Assembly: GCF_000591415.1 (NCBI RefSeq)
Contig: NZ_JEMF01000025.1
Coordinates: 82,032-146,031 of the forward strand
DNA: 64,000 bases
Source: Cobetia crustatorum
Lineage (GTDB): Bacteria > Pseudomonadota > Gammaproteobacteria > Pseudomonadales > Halomonadaceae
Direction of reading: 5' to 3'
Position numbers and translations under genes: made by a program. Under the pieces are notes generated by a model. The model was not told the DNA's origin. It saw only the letters and a program-made list of their open reading frames with translations, and did not search any database. Below are positions 8,382 to 17,016 of the stretch, piece after piece (within the stretch, counting starts at the first letter, position 1; every line of letters begins with the position of its first letter).

Positions 8382-9287
8382 CTAACGTGGCACTTGTGGC
8401 GCCACCGGTGACTTCACTGCCTGTGGGCGATCCAGCGCCAAACCTGCCACCACTAGAGCTGCGCCCGCCACCATCAATGGGCTCCACTGCTCATCAAATA
8501 GCCACCATGCCATCAGCGCCGCACAGGGCGGCACCAGAAAGAAGGTACGCGCGACCTGATGTGCCTCGCCACGCTCCAGCATCAGCATCAGTAGCCAGAT
8601 CGCACCGACCGAGATAGCGATCACCAGCCAGGCAATGGTCAAAAGCAAGCGCGGCGTCGGGTCAAAGGCGAAGCTGCCGACACTGCTCGCCGCCACGACA
8701 AAGACACCACCCGCTCCGAGATACTGAAATATCAATCCTTCAACCAACCCCATTCGCCCGCCCACTCGCTTCTGCCACAGCGTGGAGCTCGAAACCCCCA
8801 CGAGCGCCACGAGACACCAGGCCAACCCAATCAGTGGCCAATCAACAGACTCTCCAGCCTCATCATTCAGCAGACCGGCTCCGAGCACTAGACAGACGCC
8901 GATCGCGCCCAGCGCCAAGCCCAACCATTGACGCCCACCCAGCCGTACGCCAAACATTGGTAGCGACAGTGCCGCCGTAATCAACGGATGTAGACTGACC
9001 AATAGTGCCGTCAAGCCGGCTGGCAACCCCGCTTTCACTGCAGCGAACACCCCGCCGAGATAGGCACCATGCAGCAACATGCCAATACCTGACTGTGCGA
9101 ATCGGTCCTGACGCCGCCCCCATTGCCGCGGCTGGCGGCGCAACAGAAGGATCGCGCCCAGCACCGGCAAGACCACCAGACTGCGTACCAGCAAGAGCGT
9201 AAAGGGCTCGGCATCCAGCGTGCCAAAGCGCGCGGCAATAAAGCCGGTCGAAAAGAGCAATACAAACGACAGTGGCATCCACATCAC
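8382..9287 (-). CDS. EamA/DMT family exporter
   Basis: Inner-membrane drug/metabolite transporter of 301 residues with ten hydrophobic segments arranged as two EamA repeats (about residues 1-130 and 145-285). The first repeat opens with MPLSFVLLFSTGFIAARFG and the second ends with MVAGAALVVAGLAL, both typical. GGGAG lies 8 nt before the first ATG. It is transcribed away from a MocR-type regulator 123 bases off. That arrangement is common for exporters controlled by MocR proteins that sense an amino acid or vitamin B6, so this is probably an amino-acid or amine exporter. Substrate not shown. Confidence 0.85.
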   Translation of the reverse strand: MMWMPLSFVLLFSTGFIAARFGTLDAEPFTLLLVRSLVVLPVLGAILLLRRQPRQWGRRQDRFAQSGIGMLLHGAYLGGVFAAVKAGLPAGLTALLVSLHPLITAALSLPMFGVRLGGRQWLGLALGAIGVCLVLGAGLLNDEAGESVDWPLIGLAWCLVALVGVSSSTLWQKRVGGRMGLVEGLIFQYLGAGGVFVVAASSVGSFAFDPTPRLLLTIAWLVIAISVGAIWLLMLMLERGEAHQVARTFFLVPPCAALMAWWLFDEQWSPLMVAGAALVVAGLALDRPQAVKSPVAPQVPR

Positions 9288-9410
9288 GCAGACTCCCGAT
9301 CACTACCTAGAGGAATGGCGAGAAAGGCAAGGTACCGCTTATGGTTAATCGCCCATCATTGACGACAGCTTGCAGCGAATGCCACAAGGGATACAAGATA
9401 CAGATAATGG

Positions 9411-11075
9411 ATGATTCAACAGGTACAGAACAGCATGAGCGAGAGTCAGCACTATCGTCAGCCACCACGCTATCAGCAACTGGCCGAGAGTCTGAGAAAT
9501 CAGATTCACGACGGTGATCTTATCGCAGGACAACGTCTGCCCTCCTTACGCCGACAAGCAGCGCAGACAGGACTGGGGCTCAACAGTGTCATTCGTGCCT
9601 ATGGTGAACTGGAAGCCGCTGGACTCATCATTGCCCATCCGCGCACTGGCTATCGCGTCGCTCAACCAGACAAGAATGCCCCCCCTGTGCCTCAACACGG
9701 GACGCAGACGAGCCCTGCAAATACTACACAAAGCGATGTGAAAGGCAGCATTCCGAACACCGTATCGACACTGACGATCAGTGATCCAGCATGGCAGGCC
9801 ATGGCACATGCCAGCGATCCGACACTGGCTCCGCTGGGTGCTGCACATCCGGAGCTTGATGCTCCTGCCGTACGGCGACTCTATCGACTTGCACGTCAAC
9901 ATCTCAGTCATCACGACGAGCATCCCAGCGCCTATGCCCTCCCCCCTGGCTCACGTGTCTTGCGAGAAGCGATTGCACATCACCTGACCACCAGCGGCCA
10001 CCCCTGCCATAGCGATGCCTTGCTGATCTGCCAGGGTGCACAGCAAGGCATGTCACTCATCCTTGGGCAGCTGCGCGCGCATCACGGGCGCTGCCATATC
10101 GGGGTCGAAGCGCCGGGCTATTTCGGCGTACTGGCTGCCATCGAGGCCAATGGTCATCAGGCCATCGCTCTGCCAACACACGCCCATAGCGGGCTGGATA
10201 TTGAGGCGCTTGCGCTGATGCTGGAAAGTGACCGGCCAGAAAGCCCTTTGCTCGAAGAAGTCTCGTGCGACAACTTCCGGCTCACACTGGATGCCCTGAT
10301 CGTGACACCTGATGGCCATAACCCGCTAGGCGGACAGTTGAGCCTGGCAGACCGCCAGCGCCTGCTGTCATTGGCAGCACATCACGAGATCATGCTGATC
10401 GAGAACGCGACCTTTGCTGAGCTGAGCTTTGACACCCGGCTCCCGTGGCTGACAGACCTCAAGCGACACCATTCTTCAGGGGCTGAAGCTGAACGAGGAA
10501 CTGAAACCAAAAGTGGAATGCCGGTGCTGATCACACTCTGCTCGCTCTCCAAGACACTTGATCCACGTACCCGTTGCGGATGGCTGTGGCTATCCGAGCC
10601 TGACGATACCTCTCCGCTGGGCATGCAGCGCATGATTCGCGCACGCTGGGCGAGTGGCATGGGCGACATGCCGTGGATGCATGCGGCCTTGAGCGAGCTG
10701 ATCGCGAGTGGAGATTATGGCCGCCACGTACACCGCATGCGGCGCTGCTATGCACGACGGCTCGAGATGCTGCGCGAATACCTGCGTAGCGAGCTGGGTG
10801 ATCAGGTTTGGCTACCGCCAGCAAGTGGTGGCTATCTGCAGTGGTGTGGTCTGCCAGGGCTGACGGCCGAGCAACTGGAGCAGCTCTATCACACGCTATT
10901 GCTTGCAGGCATCGCGACACTGCCCGGCAGCCTATTCAATGCCAGCAGCGCCGGGCTTCGCCTCAATGCAGCGCAACTTGATGACCGACCATCCGCTGAA
11001 AAAAAGGGCACACTCCAACGTCTGACGACGCATCTGAAGCATGCCCTCTCTCACCTGACGCTATCTGACACCTGA
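9411..11075 (+). CDS. MocR-type regulator (GntR HTH fused to aminotransferase domain)
   Basis: Transcription factor of the MocR/PdxR group. A winged-helix GntR domain covers about residues 15-85 (YQQLAESLRNQIHDGDLIAG, SLRRQAAQTGLGLNSVIRAY). A fold-type I aminotransferase domain follows (about 130-540), with the PLP-binding Lys near residue 380 in SLSKTLDPRTRCGW. Family members respond to PLP with or without an amino ligand and act on a divergent gene, here the EamA exporter. At 554 residues it is longer than the usual 470-500; the extra length lies in the linker (about 85-130) and near 345-375. The start may instead be the ATG at 9435. Confidence 0.88.
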   Translation: MIQQVQNSMSESQHYRQPPRYQQLAESLRNQIHDGDLIAGQRLPSLRRQAAQTGLGLNSVIRAYGELEAAGLIIAHPRTGYRVAQPDKNAPPVPQHGTQTSPANTTQSDVKGSIPNTVSTLTISDPAWQAMAHASDPTLAPLGAAHPELDAPAVRRLYRLARQHLSHHDEHPSAYALPPGSRVLREAIAHHLTTSGHPCHSDALLICQGAQQGMSLILGQLRAHHGRCHIGVEAPGYFGVLAAIEANGHQAIALPTHAHSGLDIEALALMLESDRPESPLLEEVSCDNFRLTLDALIVTPDGHNPLGGQLSLADRQRLLSLAAHHEIMLIENATFAELSFDTRLPWLTDLKRHHSSGAEAERGTETKSGMPVLITLCSLSKTLDPRTRCGWLWLSEPDDTSPLGMQRMIRARWASGMGDMPWMHAALSELIASGDYGRHVHRMRRCYARRLEMLREYLRSELGDQVWLPPASGGYLQWCGLPGLTAEQLEQLYHTLLLAGIATLPGSLFNASSAGLRLNAAQLDDRPSAEKKGTLQRLTTHLKHALSHLTLSDT

Positions 11076-11120
11076 TGCTAGCTCTGCCTGCCTGTCCATT
11101 AACGCGGCGCCCGAATGCGC

Positions 11121-12008
11121 TTAGTCAGTGGTGGCCGTAACGCGCAATCTCTGCTCACGCTTACGCGCCCACACCTGATTGATCGCAAGCGCCGCCACGA
11201 TGACTGCTCCACCCAGCGCCAGGCGCGCAAGATCGGCATCACGGTTCCAGATCAACAGGTTGACCAGCAAGCCAGCTGGCACCAATGCGTTATTCATGAT
11301 CGCCAGAGACCCAGCATCAACGCGCGTCGCGCCCTTATTCCACAGGAAGTAGCCCAGACCAGATGCGACAATACCCAACCAGCCGAGCACCACGAAATGA
11401 ACCGGCTGCGACGGCAGTTTTTCAGTACTCCCAAACAACAGGAACATCACGATGACCAACGCCAGCGCTCCTAGATAGAACCAGCCGAACACATGACGAT
11501 GTGCGACATCCTTCGGCAACTGCGGTGACAGTTGGCGATAAGCTACCTGGCCGATGGCGAAACACAGATTGGCACCCTGCACGACCGCGAATCCCAGCCA
11601 GAAGCCGTCACTGATGCCGTCATAACGAATGATCGCCGCACCGATCACCGCAATCACGGCGGTCAGCAGGTAGAATGGCGACAATCGCCGTTGCATCAGG
11701 TCATCCAGCAAGGTGATGTAGATGGGCGTGAAGATGGTGAACAGCAGCACTTCCGGCACCGGCAACAGCAGGAAGGAGCGATAGAAGAAGATGTACATCA
11801 GGCCAAGCTGGATCGCGCCAATCGCCATCAGCTGCCAACGAATCCGCGCAGAGATGGCACGCGGTCGCAGGAAAGGCACAAAAATGAGACAGGCCAGCAG
11901 AATACGCGTCAGCACGGCCAGATAGCTATCAACCTGACCGGACAGATAGACGCCGATCAAGGAAAACGAGAAGGCCCAGAGGGCCGTGACACCAATCAGG
12001 TAAGACAT
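11121..12008 (-). CDS. EamA family transporter
   Basis: Second EamA/DMT-type transporter, 295 residues and ten membrane segments, unlike the first in sequence (opens MSYLIGVTALWAFSFSLIGVY). The tandem repeat is visible: first half about residues 1-130, second half 145-280 with NNALVPAGLLVNLLIWN. The family is described as carboxylate/amino acid/amine exporters; nothing here fixes the substrate. It is convergent with the MocR gene. Its start codon overlaps that of the divergent DUF6314 gene within a CATG, an unusually tight arrangement. Confidence 0.82.
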   Translation of the reverse strand: MSYLIGVTALWAFSFSLIGVYLSGQVDSYLAVLTRILLACLIFVPFLRPRAISARIRWQLMAIGAIQLGLMYIFFYRSFLLLPVPEVLLFTIFTPIYITLLDDLMQRRLSPFYLLTAVIAVIGAAIIRYDGISDGFWLGFAVVQGANLCFAIGQVAYRQLSPQLPKDVAHRHVFGWFYLGALALVIVMFLLFGSTEKLPSQPVHFVVLGWLGIVASGLGYFLWNKGATRVDAGSLAIMNNALVPAGLLVNLLIWNRDADLARLALGGAVIVAALAINQVWARKREQRLRVTATTD

Positions 12009-12540
12009 GACGAGTAAACCCGGTAGCCAGAAGAAGTTGACACCTATTGTAACCCTCTACACGCTGCTCGCGCAGATTCGCCAGCTGAATTTTTCGTCGC
12101 ATTCGGGGCCTGAATCCCGCAATGCCTGGTCAGGGCGTGGTATCGGAACGGTGGAAGTGCAATCAGAACCCGTCAATCATGGCGCAGACGACCTGGTATT
12201 CATCGAGCAGGGCCAGTTTACGCTGGAAGGGCAACCCAGCAGTGTCACCTTCAACAATCGCTATCGCTGGCAGCTCTCCCCGACTGGCGATGCCCTTGCA
12301 CTCAGACATGAACGACGGGGACGTGATGCGGCAGTATTCCTGTTCGACCTGATCAATGATGACGTAAAAGGACCGGATCACTTCATCAGTCATGAGGCCC
12401 ATCTGTGCATTGATGACCTGTATGCCGCGACACTGGTCATCGAGCGCGACACCAAGGGCAACGCTACGGGCTTTCTCTTGAAGTGGCGCATCACTGGCCC
12501 GCGCAAAGATGAATCCCTCACCTATCAATACCGCTGCTGA
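12007..12540 (+). CDS. DUF6314 family protein
   Basis: Protein of 177 residues resembling DUF6314, a small cytoplasmic family of unknown function. The recognisable part runs from about residue 20 (LLAQIRQLNFSSHSG) through SGRGIGTVEVQ, the central beta-rich stretch with FNNRYRW, and DLINDDVKGPDHFISHEAHLC to the end (KWRITGPRKDESLTYQYR), where conserved aromatic and charged residues suggest a beta-barrel fold. The ATG start at 12007 overlaps the divergent transporter start; a weak AGGT lies upstream. The first 20 residues are not typical of the family, so the true start might be further in. Function unknown. Confidence 0.72.
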   Translation: MTSKPGSQKKLTPIVTLYTLLAQIRQLNFSSHSGPESRNAWSGRGIGTVEVQSEPVNHGADDLVFIEQGQFTLEGQPSSVTFNNRYRWQLSPTGDALALRHERRGRDAAVFLFDLINDDVKGPDHFISHEAHLCIDDLYAATLVIERDTKGNATGFLLKWRITGPRKDESLTYQYRC

Positions 12541-12562
12541 GGGCAACCGATAACGCAGAAAC

Positions 12563-12602
12563 AAAGAGGCCACCGATGAATTTCTCCGTCAGTGGCCTCT
12601 TT
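12563..12602. terminator. Bidirectional terminator between DUF6314 gene and esterase gene
   Basis: AAAGAGGCCAC and GTGGCCTCTTT form a perfect 11-bp stem with an 18-nt loop. It lies between two convergent genes and works either way. Confidence 0.8.
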
Positions 12603-12635
12603 GCTTACATACCTGTCAGTCGACTGACGTTATGG

Positions 12636-13319
12636 CTAATCCTTCAGACGCGCCATGAACCACTCACCGATCGCCTCGATCTCCTCCAGACAGACGGCAT
12701 GGGCCATCGGCCAGGCCTGCCATTCAACCGGGTGCCCTAGTGCACGCGCACTCTCGGCACCCGCCTCTCCCAGTGAGAGCGGCACGACGTCATCCTGAGT
12801 GCCGTGATGCACGCTGATGTCCAACCCTTGATTCGCGGCCGAGGGTTGAAGCGTTGCGCTGGTCGCGAAGTAGGTAGATAACGCCAACAACCCGCCCAAC
12901 GGCTGCTCGCAACTCAACGCCGCTTCGTAGACCACTGCGCCACCTTGAGAGAAGCCTGCCAGAATGATGCGGCGGCTCTCGATACCCTGCACAATCTGCT
13001 CTTCAATCAGCGCATGCACGTAGGCTGCTGACTCACGCAATTGCGACTCCTCGACACGACGTCCGAGATTCATCTCAAGGATGTCGTACCAGGCAGGCAT
13101 GCGCATGCCACCATTGACGGTAACCGCCAGTTCGCGAGCATGCGGGAAGACAAAGCGCACACCATGGCCAGCCGAAAGGCCAAGTGCTGGTACGACCGGT
13201 ACGAAGTCGCTGCCATCGGCACCCAATCCATGCAGCCAGATAACACAGGCATCCACCTGCCCTTGGGGCTCAATCACCTGAGGTGCGCGGTGGCCATGCT
13301 GCCGTGAAGCGTCACTCAT
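12636..13319 (-). CDS. Carboxylesterase / lysophospholipase-like alpha/beta hydrolase
   Basis: Serine esterase of the dienelactone-hydrolase-like phospholipase/carboxylesterase family (also the acyl-protein thioesterase group), about 227 residues, cytoplasmic. The N-terminal motif VIWLHGLGADGSDF forms the oxyanion loop. The catalytic triad is Ser in ILAGFSQGG (about residue 121), Asp in HHGTQDDVVP (about 173) and His in WPMAHAVCLEE (about 206). Of two adjacent ATGs, the second at 13319 gives the better spacing from AGGAG (6 nt). It stands alone between two terminators. Substrate probably short-chain esters; not shown. Confidence 0.9.
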   Translation of the reverse strand: MSDASRQHGHRAPQVIEPQGQVDACVIWLHGLGADGSDFVPVVPALGLSAGHGVRFVFPHARELAVTVNGGMRMPAWYDILEMNLGRRVEESQLRESAAYVHALIEEQIVQGIESRRIILAGFSQGGAVVYEAALSCEQPLGGLLALSTYFATSATLQPSAANQGLDISVHHGTQDDVVPLSLGEAGAESARALGHPVEWQAWPMAHAVCLEEIEAIGEWFMARLKD

Positions 13320-13404
13320 CATTAACTCCTGTCATCGATAGACATAAACGCCGCCAAGCCTATCACTGACGCTAGCGGATGCCACCCGTCTGACTGACAG
13401 AGAT

Positions 13405-13430
13405 AAAAAAACCCACCAACAAGTGGCGGG
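13405..13430 (-). terminator. Intrinsic terminator (minus strand), copy 1 of a duplicated element
   Basis: On the minus strand CCCGCCA and TGGTGGG form a 7-bp stem (one G-U pair) with a 5-nt loop followed by seven T. It lies 210 bases beyond the small exported protein gene at 13641-13847. The 50 bases before it are repeated at 16.6 kb. Confidence 0.8.
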
Positions 13431-13482
13431 CAATGAATATCGGGACAGCGACATCCAGGACAGGAAAGCGTTTGAGAAAGGG
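13405..13482 (-). ncRNA. Candidate 3'-end small RNA or conserved 3' UTR, copy 1
   Basis: About 75 bases ending in an intrinsic terminator occur twice on the minus strand, here and at 16619-16695. Outside the stem-loop the copies share TTTCCTGTC, a diverged middle and CGATATTCATTGCCCGC. The stem is kept although the loop differs, and no reading frame is shared. This fits a duplicated 3' UTR or a Hfq-binding RNA released from it. Not proven. Confidence 0.35.
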
Positions 13483-13640
13483 TTCTGTTGTCGCCACCAA
13501 GACCAAGGAGGCAATGTGGCAAACAAAGCACTTACTCAAGCGTTCTACCAGTATCGTAGATATCCCTTGACGATCACAGTCATTGGAAGATGTTGCCATG
13601 ATGCTAGACAAACACGACGGAGATCCGAATACGAGATACT

Positions 13641-13847
13641 CTAGCGATGCGCACCTTTATCGCTGCGGCTGGCGCTTTCAGATAATACATTACCCCGACT
13701 GGCAATCGTTATATCCGAGTGAGCAGCATAGCGCTGTTCTGTCTTTTGGTAATGCTGCCCATCTTCAGATTGAACATCTGCAACGGCAAGGCCACTGGTG
13801 GCGAGAGCAAGGGCTGTCAAGCCGTGAGTCATGAATGATTTGATCAT
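13641..13847 (-). CDS. Small exported protein, unknown
   Basis: Sixty-eight-residue protein with a clear signal peptide (MIKSFMTHGLTALALATSG, cleavage likely after LAVA or AVAD), leaving a hydrophilic mature part of about 45 residues rich in Ser, Gln and charged residues, no Cys. AAGGAG stands 9 nt before the ATG. It does not share the AAxRVxxxL repeats of the five larger exported proteins nearby, but it is similar in size, strand and export. I do not recognise the family. Confidence 0.6.
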   Translation of the reverse strand: MIKSFMTHGLTALALATSGLAVADVQSEDGQHYQKTEQRYAAHSDITIASRGNVLSESASRSDKGAHR

Positions 13848-14316
13848 GATGCAGTTCTCCTTAATGAATTATCGAATGTAGTGCCGAATACGCTTATTCA
13901 TAATCATCCGGCTCATTCTGAATAAACCATAGCCATTCATGAAATCCATGATGACTGTCGATCACCCAGTATAAAAGATGTAATGAATAGTAGAGGCACG
14001 AGAAGAACAAGAAAGACAATGAATGCAGATAACGAGTTTTATACTGACCACCGATAGGGATACGGCGGTCAAATCAAGCGACTTACGACTGACAGAATTC
14101 CGGGCTTGCACATCGGGCAGCTTCCTTATCTATGTCAACATGTAAGGCTCTTGCGACGGCACGACTTTCTTGTATCAAGTGCTTACACACACTGTCGGAT
14201 ATCTGACGCTATAGAGTGCTGGATGGTGTCGAATACTAAAAATCAGTGGGCACTGGGGACTCCGCATATTTCTCGAAAACGCATCATCCTTTCAGCAATA
14301 TCATGTCAACGAGACT
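13848..14316. other. AT-rich gap, no gene seen
   Basis: 469 bases between two small exported protein genes, with base composition clearly lower in GC than the core genes. No frame on either strand has both a start signal and a recognisable product. The promoter of the 13641-13847 gene must lie at its left part. Confidence 0.55.
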
Positions 14317-14649
14317 TCAGACACTTTCGCTGAGGGCATGCTGTACACGTGTTGCAGAGAAACTCTTGCCGGCATCGTTATCAAAGTTCTGGGAATCAGA
14401 AACCAACTGAGAACGCTCACCCTTGATCATATCTCCGTTCAGAGACTGTACGACTCGACCTGCAGCAACACTCATGCCGGTATCAGCAAAACTTGCCTGC
14501 TGCATGGCGGCCGGCTGGGCCTGACCATTGATGACATGTTCGGTCAGTGAAGCACGCACCTGGGCGTCGGTAACGCTATCTGCTGCAGCAATACCTGTGG
14601 CAGCAATGGAAAGAGCAGCGGTAGCAATAACAGTATTGATAAGTTTCAT
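14317..14649 (-). CDS. Small exported repeat protein A (AAxRVxxxL family)
   Basis: 110-residue protein: signal peptide of 22-24 residues (MKLINTVIATAALSIAATG, cleaved after IAAA or AAAD), then a mature part built of three related segments. These are DAQVRASLTEHVINGQAQ, TGMSVAAGRVVQSLNG and AGKSFSATRVQHALSE, pointing to a repeated amphipathic-helix unit. No Cys, no catalytic motif. GGAG lies 7 nt before the ATG within the palindrome GAGATATCTC. It is the last gene of a C-B-A array (transcribed right to left) and is closest to copy D at 18084-18416. Secreted or periplasmic; role unknown. Confidence 0.72.
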   Translation of the reverse strand: MKLINTVIATAALSIAATGIAAADSVTDAQVRASLTEHVINGQAQPAAMQQASFADTGMSVAAGRVVQSLNGDMIKGERSQLVSDSQNFDNDAGKSFSATRVQHALSESV

Positions 14650-14659
14650 GAGATATCTC
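14650..14659 (-). promoter_or_regulatory. Palindromic ribosome binding region of gene A
   Basis: GAGATATCTC, a perfect 10-base palindrome, lies directly before the ATG of gene A and includes most of its Shine-Dalgarno sequence. It is repeated exactly before gene D (18417-18426). Confidence 0.5.
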
Positions 14660-14701
14660 CAAGAATTGAGGTCTTTAAATATTCAGACATGTTGTCTGAT
14701 A

Positions 14702-15031
14702 TCAGGCGTTGTCGTTCAGTGCATCTTCAAAGCGAGTTGCTGCAACACTCTTGCCCTTGTCGTTAGCCAGGGCCTGGGAAGTGGATACAGTATTCATGTG
14801 CTCACCCTTGACCATGTCAGCGCTCAGAGACTGCTCAACACGGCTGGCAGCAACACTCTTGCCACTTTCCACAACGATCTGCTGGGTGCTGGCAGGCTGT
14901 GCCTGACCTTGGATAGCTTGCTCACTCAAGGCGTCACGTACTTGAAGATCTGCAACGCTATCGGCAGAAGCGACACCGGTGGCAGCAATAGACAGAGCAG
15001 CAGCGGCGATGAAGGTATTCAATGTTTTCAT
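14702..15031 (-). CDS. Small exported repeat protein B (AAxRVxxxL family)
   Basis: 109 residues from the ATG at 15031, chosen because GGAG lies 7 nt upstream and the signal peptide starts there (MKTLNTFIAAAALSIAATG, cleavage near VASA). The mature part again has three segments: LQVRDALSEQAIQGQAQ, SGKSVAASRVEQSLSA and KGKSVAATRFEDALNDNA. The second and third segments align with each other without gaps in the core. The C-terminal half is almost identical to that of protein E at 18525-18869, while the N-terminal half of E is unlike it. Role unknown. Confidence 0.72.
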   Translation of the reverse strand: MKTLNTFIAAAALSIAATGVASADSVADLQVRDALSEQAIQGQAQPASTQQIVVESGKSVAASRVEQSLSADMVKGEHMNTVSTSQALANDKGKSVAATRFEDALNDNA

Positions 15032-15108
15032 GGGGATTCTCCAAAACGGGTTAGATGTCGATATACGTTGCTTGCATGATCTAGCGCGATTCATCACGCC
15101 TTGGAAGA

Positions 15109-15450
15109 TCACGCGTTATCGCTGAGGCTCTGCTGAACACGGCTGGCAGCAACGCTTTTACCTTGATCATTGACCACCGGATTAGCGCTGGTCAGTGAAG
15201 CAGTGCTGCTGCCCTTGAGGCTCTGCGCGTTCAAGGACTGCTCAACGCGTCCAGCGGCAACGCTCATGCCTGTTTCGGAGAAGCTCTGCTGACCAGTAGC
15301 AGGGGACTGCGACTGACCGATGATCTGATGACTGCTCACGGCTTCCTGAACACGCTGGGCAGCAGGGCTGTCATCAGCAGCGAGTGCAGAGGTACTTGCT
15401 GCAGCGAGAATAACAGTAGCGAACAGCGCTTTGAGGGATACGTTTTTCAT
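15109..15450 (-). CDS. Small exported repeat protein C (AAxRVxxxL family)
   Basis: 113 residues. Signal peptide MKNVSLKALFATVILAAAS with a clean ALA cleavage site, then the mature start ADDSPAAQRVQEAVSS. The three repeats are PAAQRVQEAVSSHQIIGQSQ, TGMSVAAGRVEQSLNA and QGKSVAASRVQQSLSDNA. GGAG lies 7 nt before the ATG. It is the first gene of the C-B-A array; the promoter should lie in the long gap to its right, which is duplicated upstream of gene E. The first half is nearly identical to that of protein E. Role unknown. Confidence 0.72.
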   Translation of the reverse strand: MKNVSLKALFATVILAAASTSALAADDSPAAQRVQEAVSSHQIIGQSQSPATGQQSFSETGMSVAAGRVEQSLNAQSLKGSSTASLTSANPVVNDQGKSVAASRVQQSLSDNA

Positions 15451-15525
15451 GAGAAGACTCCTGGTCCTTTTATGCGGATGCTTTCCGCTGATAGTGAGTG
15501 CTCAGAGTGAAGATCGGATACTGCT

Positions 15526-15541
15526 GACCCCTGTCCGGGTC
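15526..15541 (-). promoter_or_regulatory. Conserved leader hairpin upstream of gene C
   Basis: GACCCCTGTCCGGGTC can fold into a short stem (GACCC/GGGTC). It lies 76-91 bases before the start of gene C and is identical, at the same distance, before gene E (18945-18960). Probably in the 5' untranslated region or near the promoter; could be an RNA element or an operator. Confidence 0.45.
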
Positions 15542-16618
15542 GAATCATTCAAACTCTGGCGATCTTGCTGTGCCTCGATGATTAACAGACTAATCTTTAA
15601 TCCGCTTTCTAACTAGCCATCCCACTGGCAGCTCACTGTTTCCCTGAGAGAAACACACTTGCAAACTCTCCTTCGTTTGCCCAGCGTTCTGACGATCTGC
15701 TGACCGAGCGTGACATACCACTAAAATCACACCTTAAGACAACTCACGTACAACCATGCTGATGAAGCGATGCCTGGCTTCTGCTGACGAATACCGCCGT
15801 ATACTGCACGGCACCCCGCCCCCATACCATCGACTTTCGGAGTAAACCATCACGCCTCATCCACCACCTTGGTCGAACATGATTCATGCTGCGTGTGTGT
15901 CTTCATGTTCTGATGAGTAATACGCCACAGTGTCCAAGCTGGATGCCAACAAATCGGAAAAATGCGTTTTTTTCTCTATTGCGCATCTTAAGACCATAAT
16001 TAATGCACACATCAGCAAAAAAAATGTGCCAACCAGCCTCAGCTCATATGCACGATTATGCTAATGAAATACTGTTTTCCGCGTACAAGCCTTGCTAGAA
16101 CGGGACAGCCACCGGGTACTACGAAAAATGACTACATTGACAGGGCGGCCTTCAGATGATCCAACATTTTCTGTTGGCTAAAGCACTGAGGCAGGCACCT
16201 GCCCCGCCTCCTCGATGACACGCATTGTGAACGCATCATGTACTGAGAAATACTCTCCCTCAGGCACAGCATTGGTTCCAACTATGAATCAATGCTGCTC
16301 CCTGCACTGACCTCGAACAGTCAGCGAACTGCAAACCCTTCACTAAATACAATGTTTTCAATAGGTTGAGAATAAAGTTTCACCTATACCGCTACCGTTG
16401 CAGGCAAGAACCCCTCACCCAAGATGTCACGGAGATGCTTTGCGATATCGATAGCCTCGACTGTCTAGCGACTCATCCATCACTGCCCATTGATTCACTA
16501 CCCATCCTTCTATCCACTCGCTTATAGGAGCTATCGACGGAACTCAGATGGCAGCATTACGAGGGGATAGCTAAGCAAAAGGCTGATAGGTAGGCCTACC
16601 GCACTTATCGATAGGCAC

Positions 16619-16641
16619 AAAAAAAACCCGCCAGTAGCGGG
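16619..16641 (-). terminator. Intrinsic terminator (minus strand), copy 2 of a duplicated element
   Basis: On the minus strand CCCGC and GCGGG form a 5-bp GC stem with a 5-nt loop, followed by eight T. It lies 375 bases after the haloacid dehalogenase stop, so it may end that transcript or belong to a separate small RNA. Confidence 0.75.
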
Positions 16642-16695
16642 CAATGAATATCGAGACAGTGACATTCAAGACAGGAAAACACTCAAGAAAGGAGG
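16619..16695 (-). ncRNA. Candidate 3'-end small RNA or conserved 3' UTR, copy 2
   Basis: Second copy of the element at 13405-13482 (about 75% identical by eye across some 75 bases, including the terminator). No coding potential is shared between the copies. See that entry for the interpretation. Confidence 0.33.
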
Positions 16696-17016
16696 CGGCA
16701 GATCGAGCGCGCATAAGGCATCATGAGCACAGAGCATAACGCCCTTGCGTGAAGATTCTACCGACGAGAGAAAGGATCAAATACCGCAAGCATGCATGAA
16801 GGCGTCTTTCCCTCATGCGCTGCCTCGCGCTTATACCACTTCACGTACACGCGACATCATGTTCATACGACGACTATGAAGCCAGCTCTCACTGACCCCG
16901 ACCGCCTGACTCTCAAGACGACCAGGGCCAGCGACACATCATCATGCAGAGAACGATATCTCACTTGAAGATGCGTCTTGATTAATTACCGAATACAAAC
17001 ACATTGTACGCGGTGA

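Larger units (their letters stand above)
15451..17016. other. 1.6-kb gap: duplicated leader, then terminator-like repeat
   Basis: No gene supported. From 15451 to about 16340 the sequence is a diverged copy of 18870-19750, with blocks such as ATCGACTTTCGG (15829), TTGGTCGAACATGATTC (15869) and CTGATGAGTAATACGCCAC (15910) kept in order and spacing. The right part holds a second copy of the terminator element (16619-16695). The rest, 16700-17016, shows nothing I can name. Overall composition is AT-rich compared with flanking genes. Confidence 0.6.

Noticed and set aside
16700..17016. Decayed copy of the 13641-13847 gene
   Set aside because: Only scattered short matches such as ATGCAG; not enough to claim homology beyond the terminator element.
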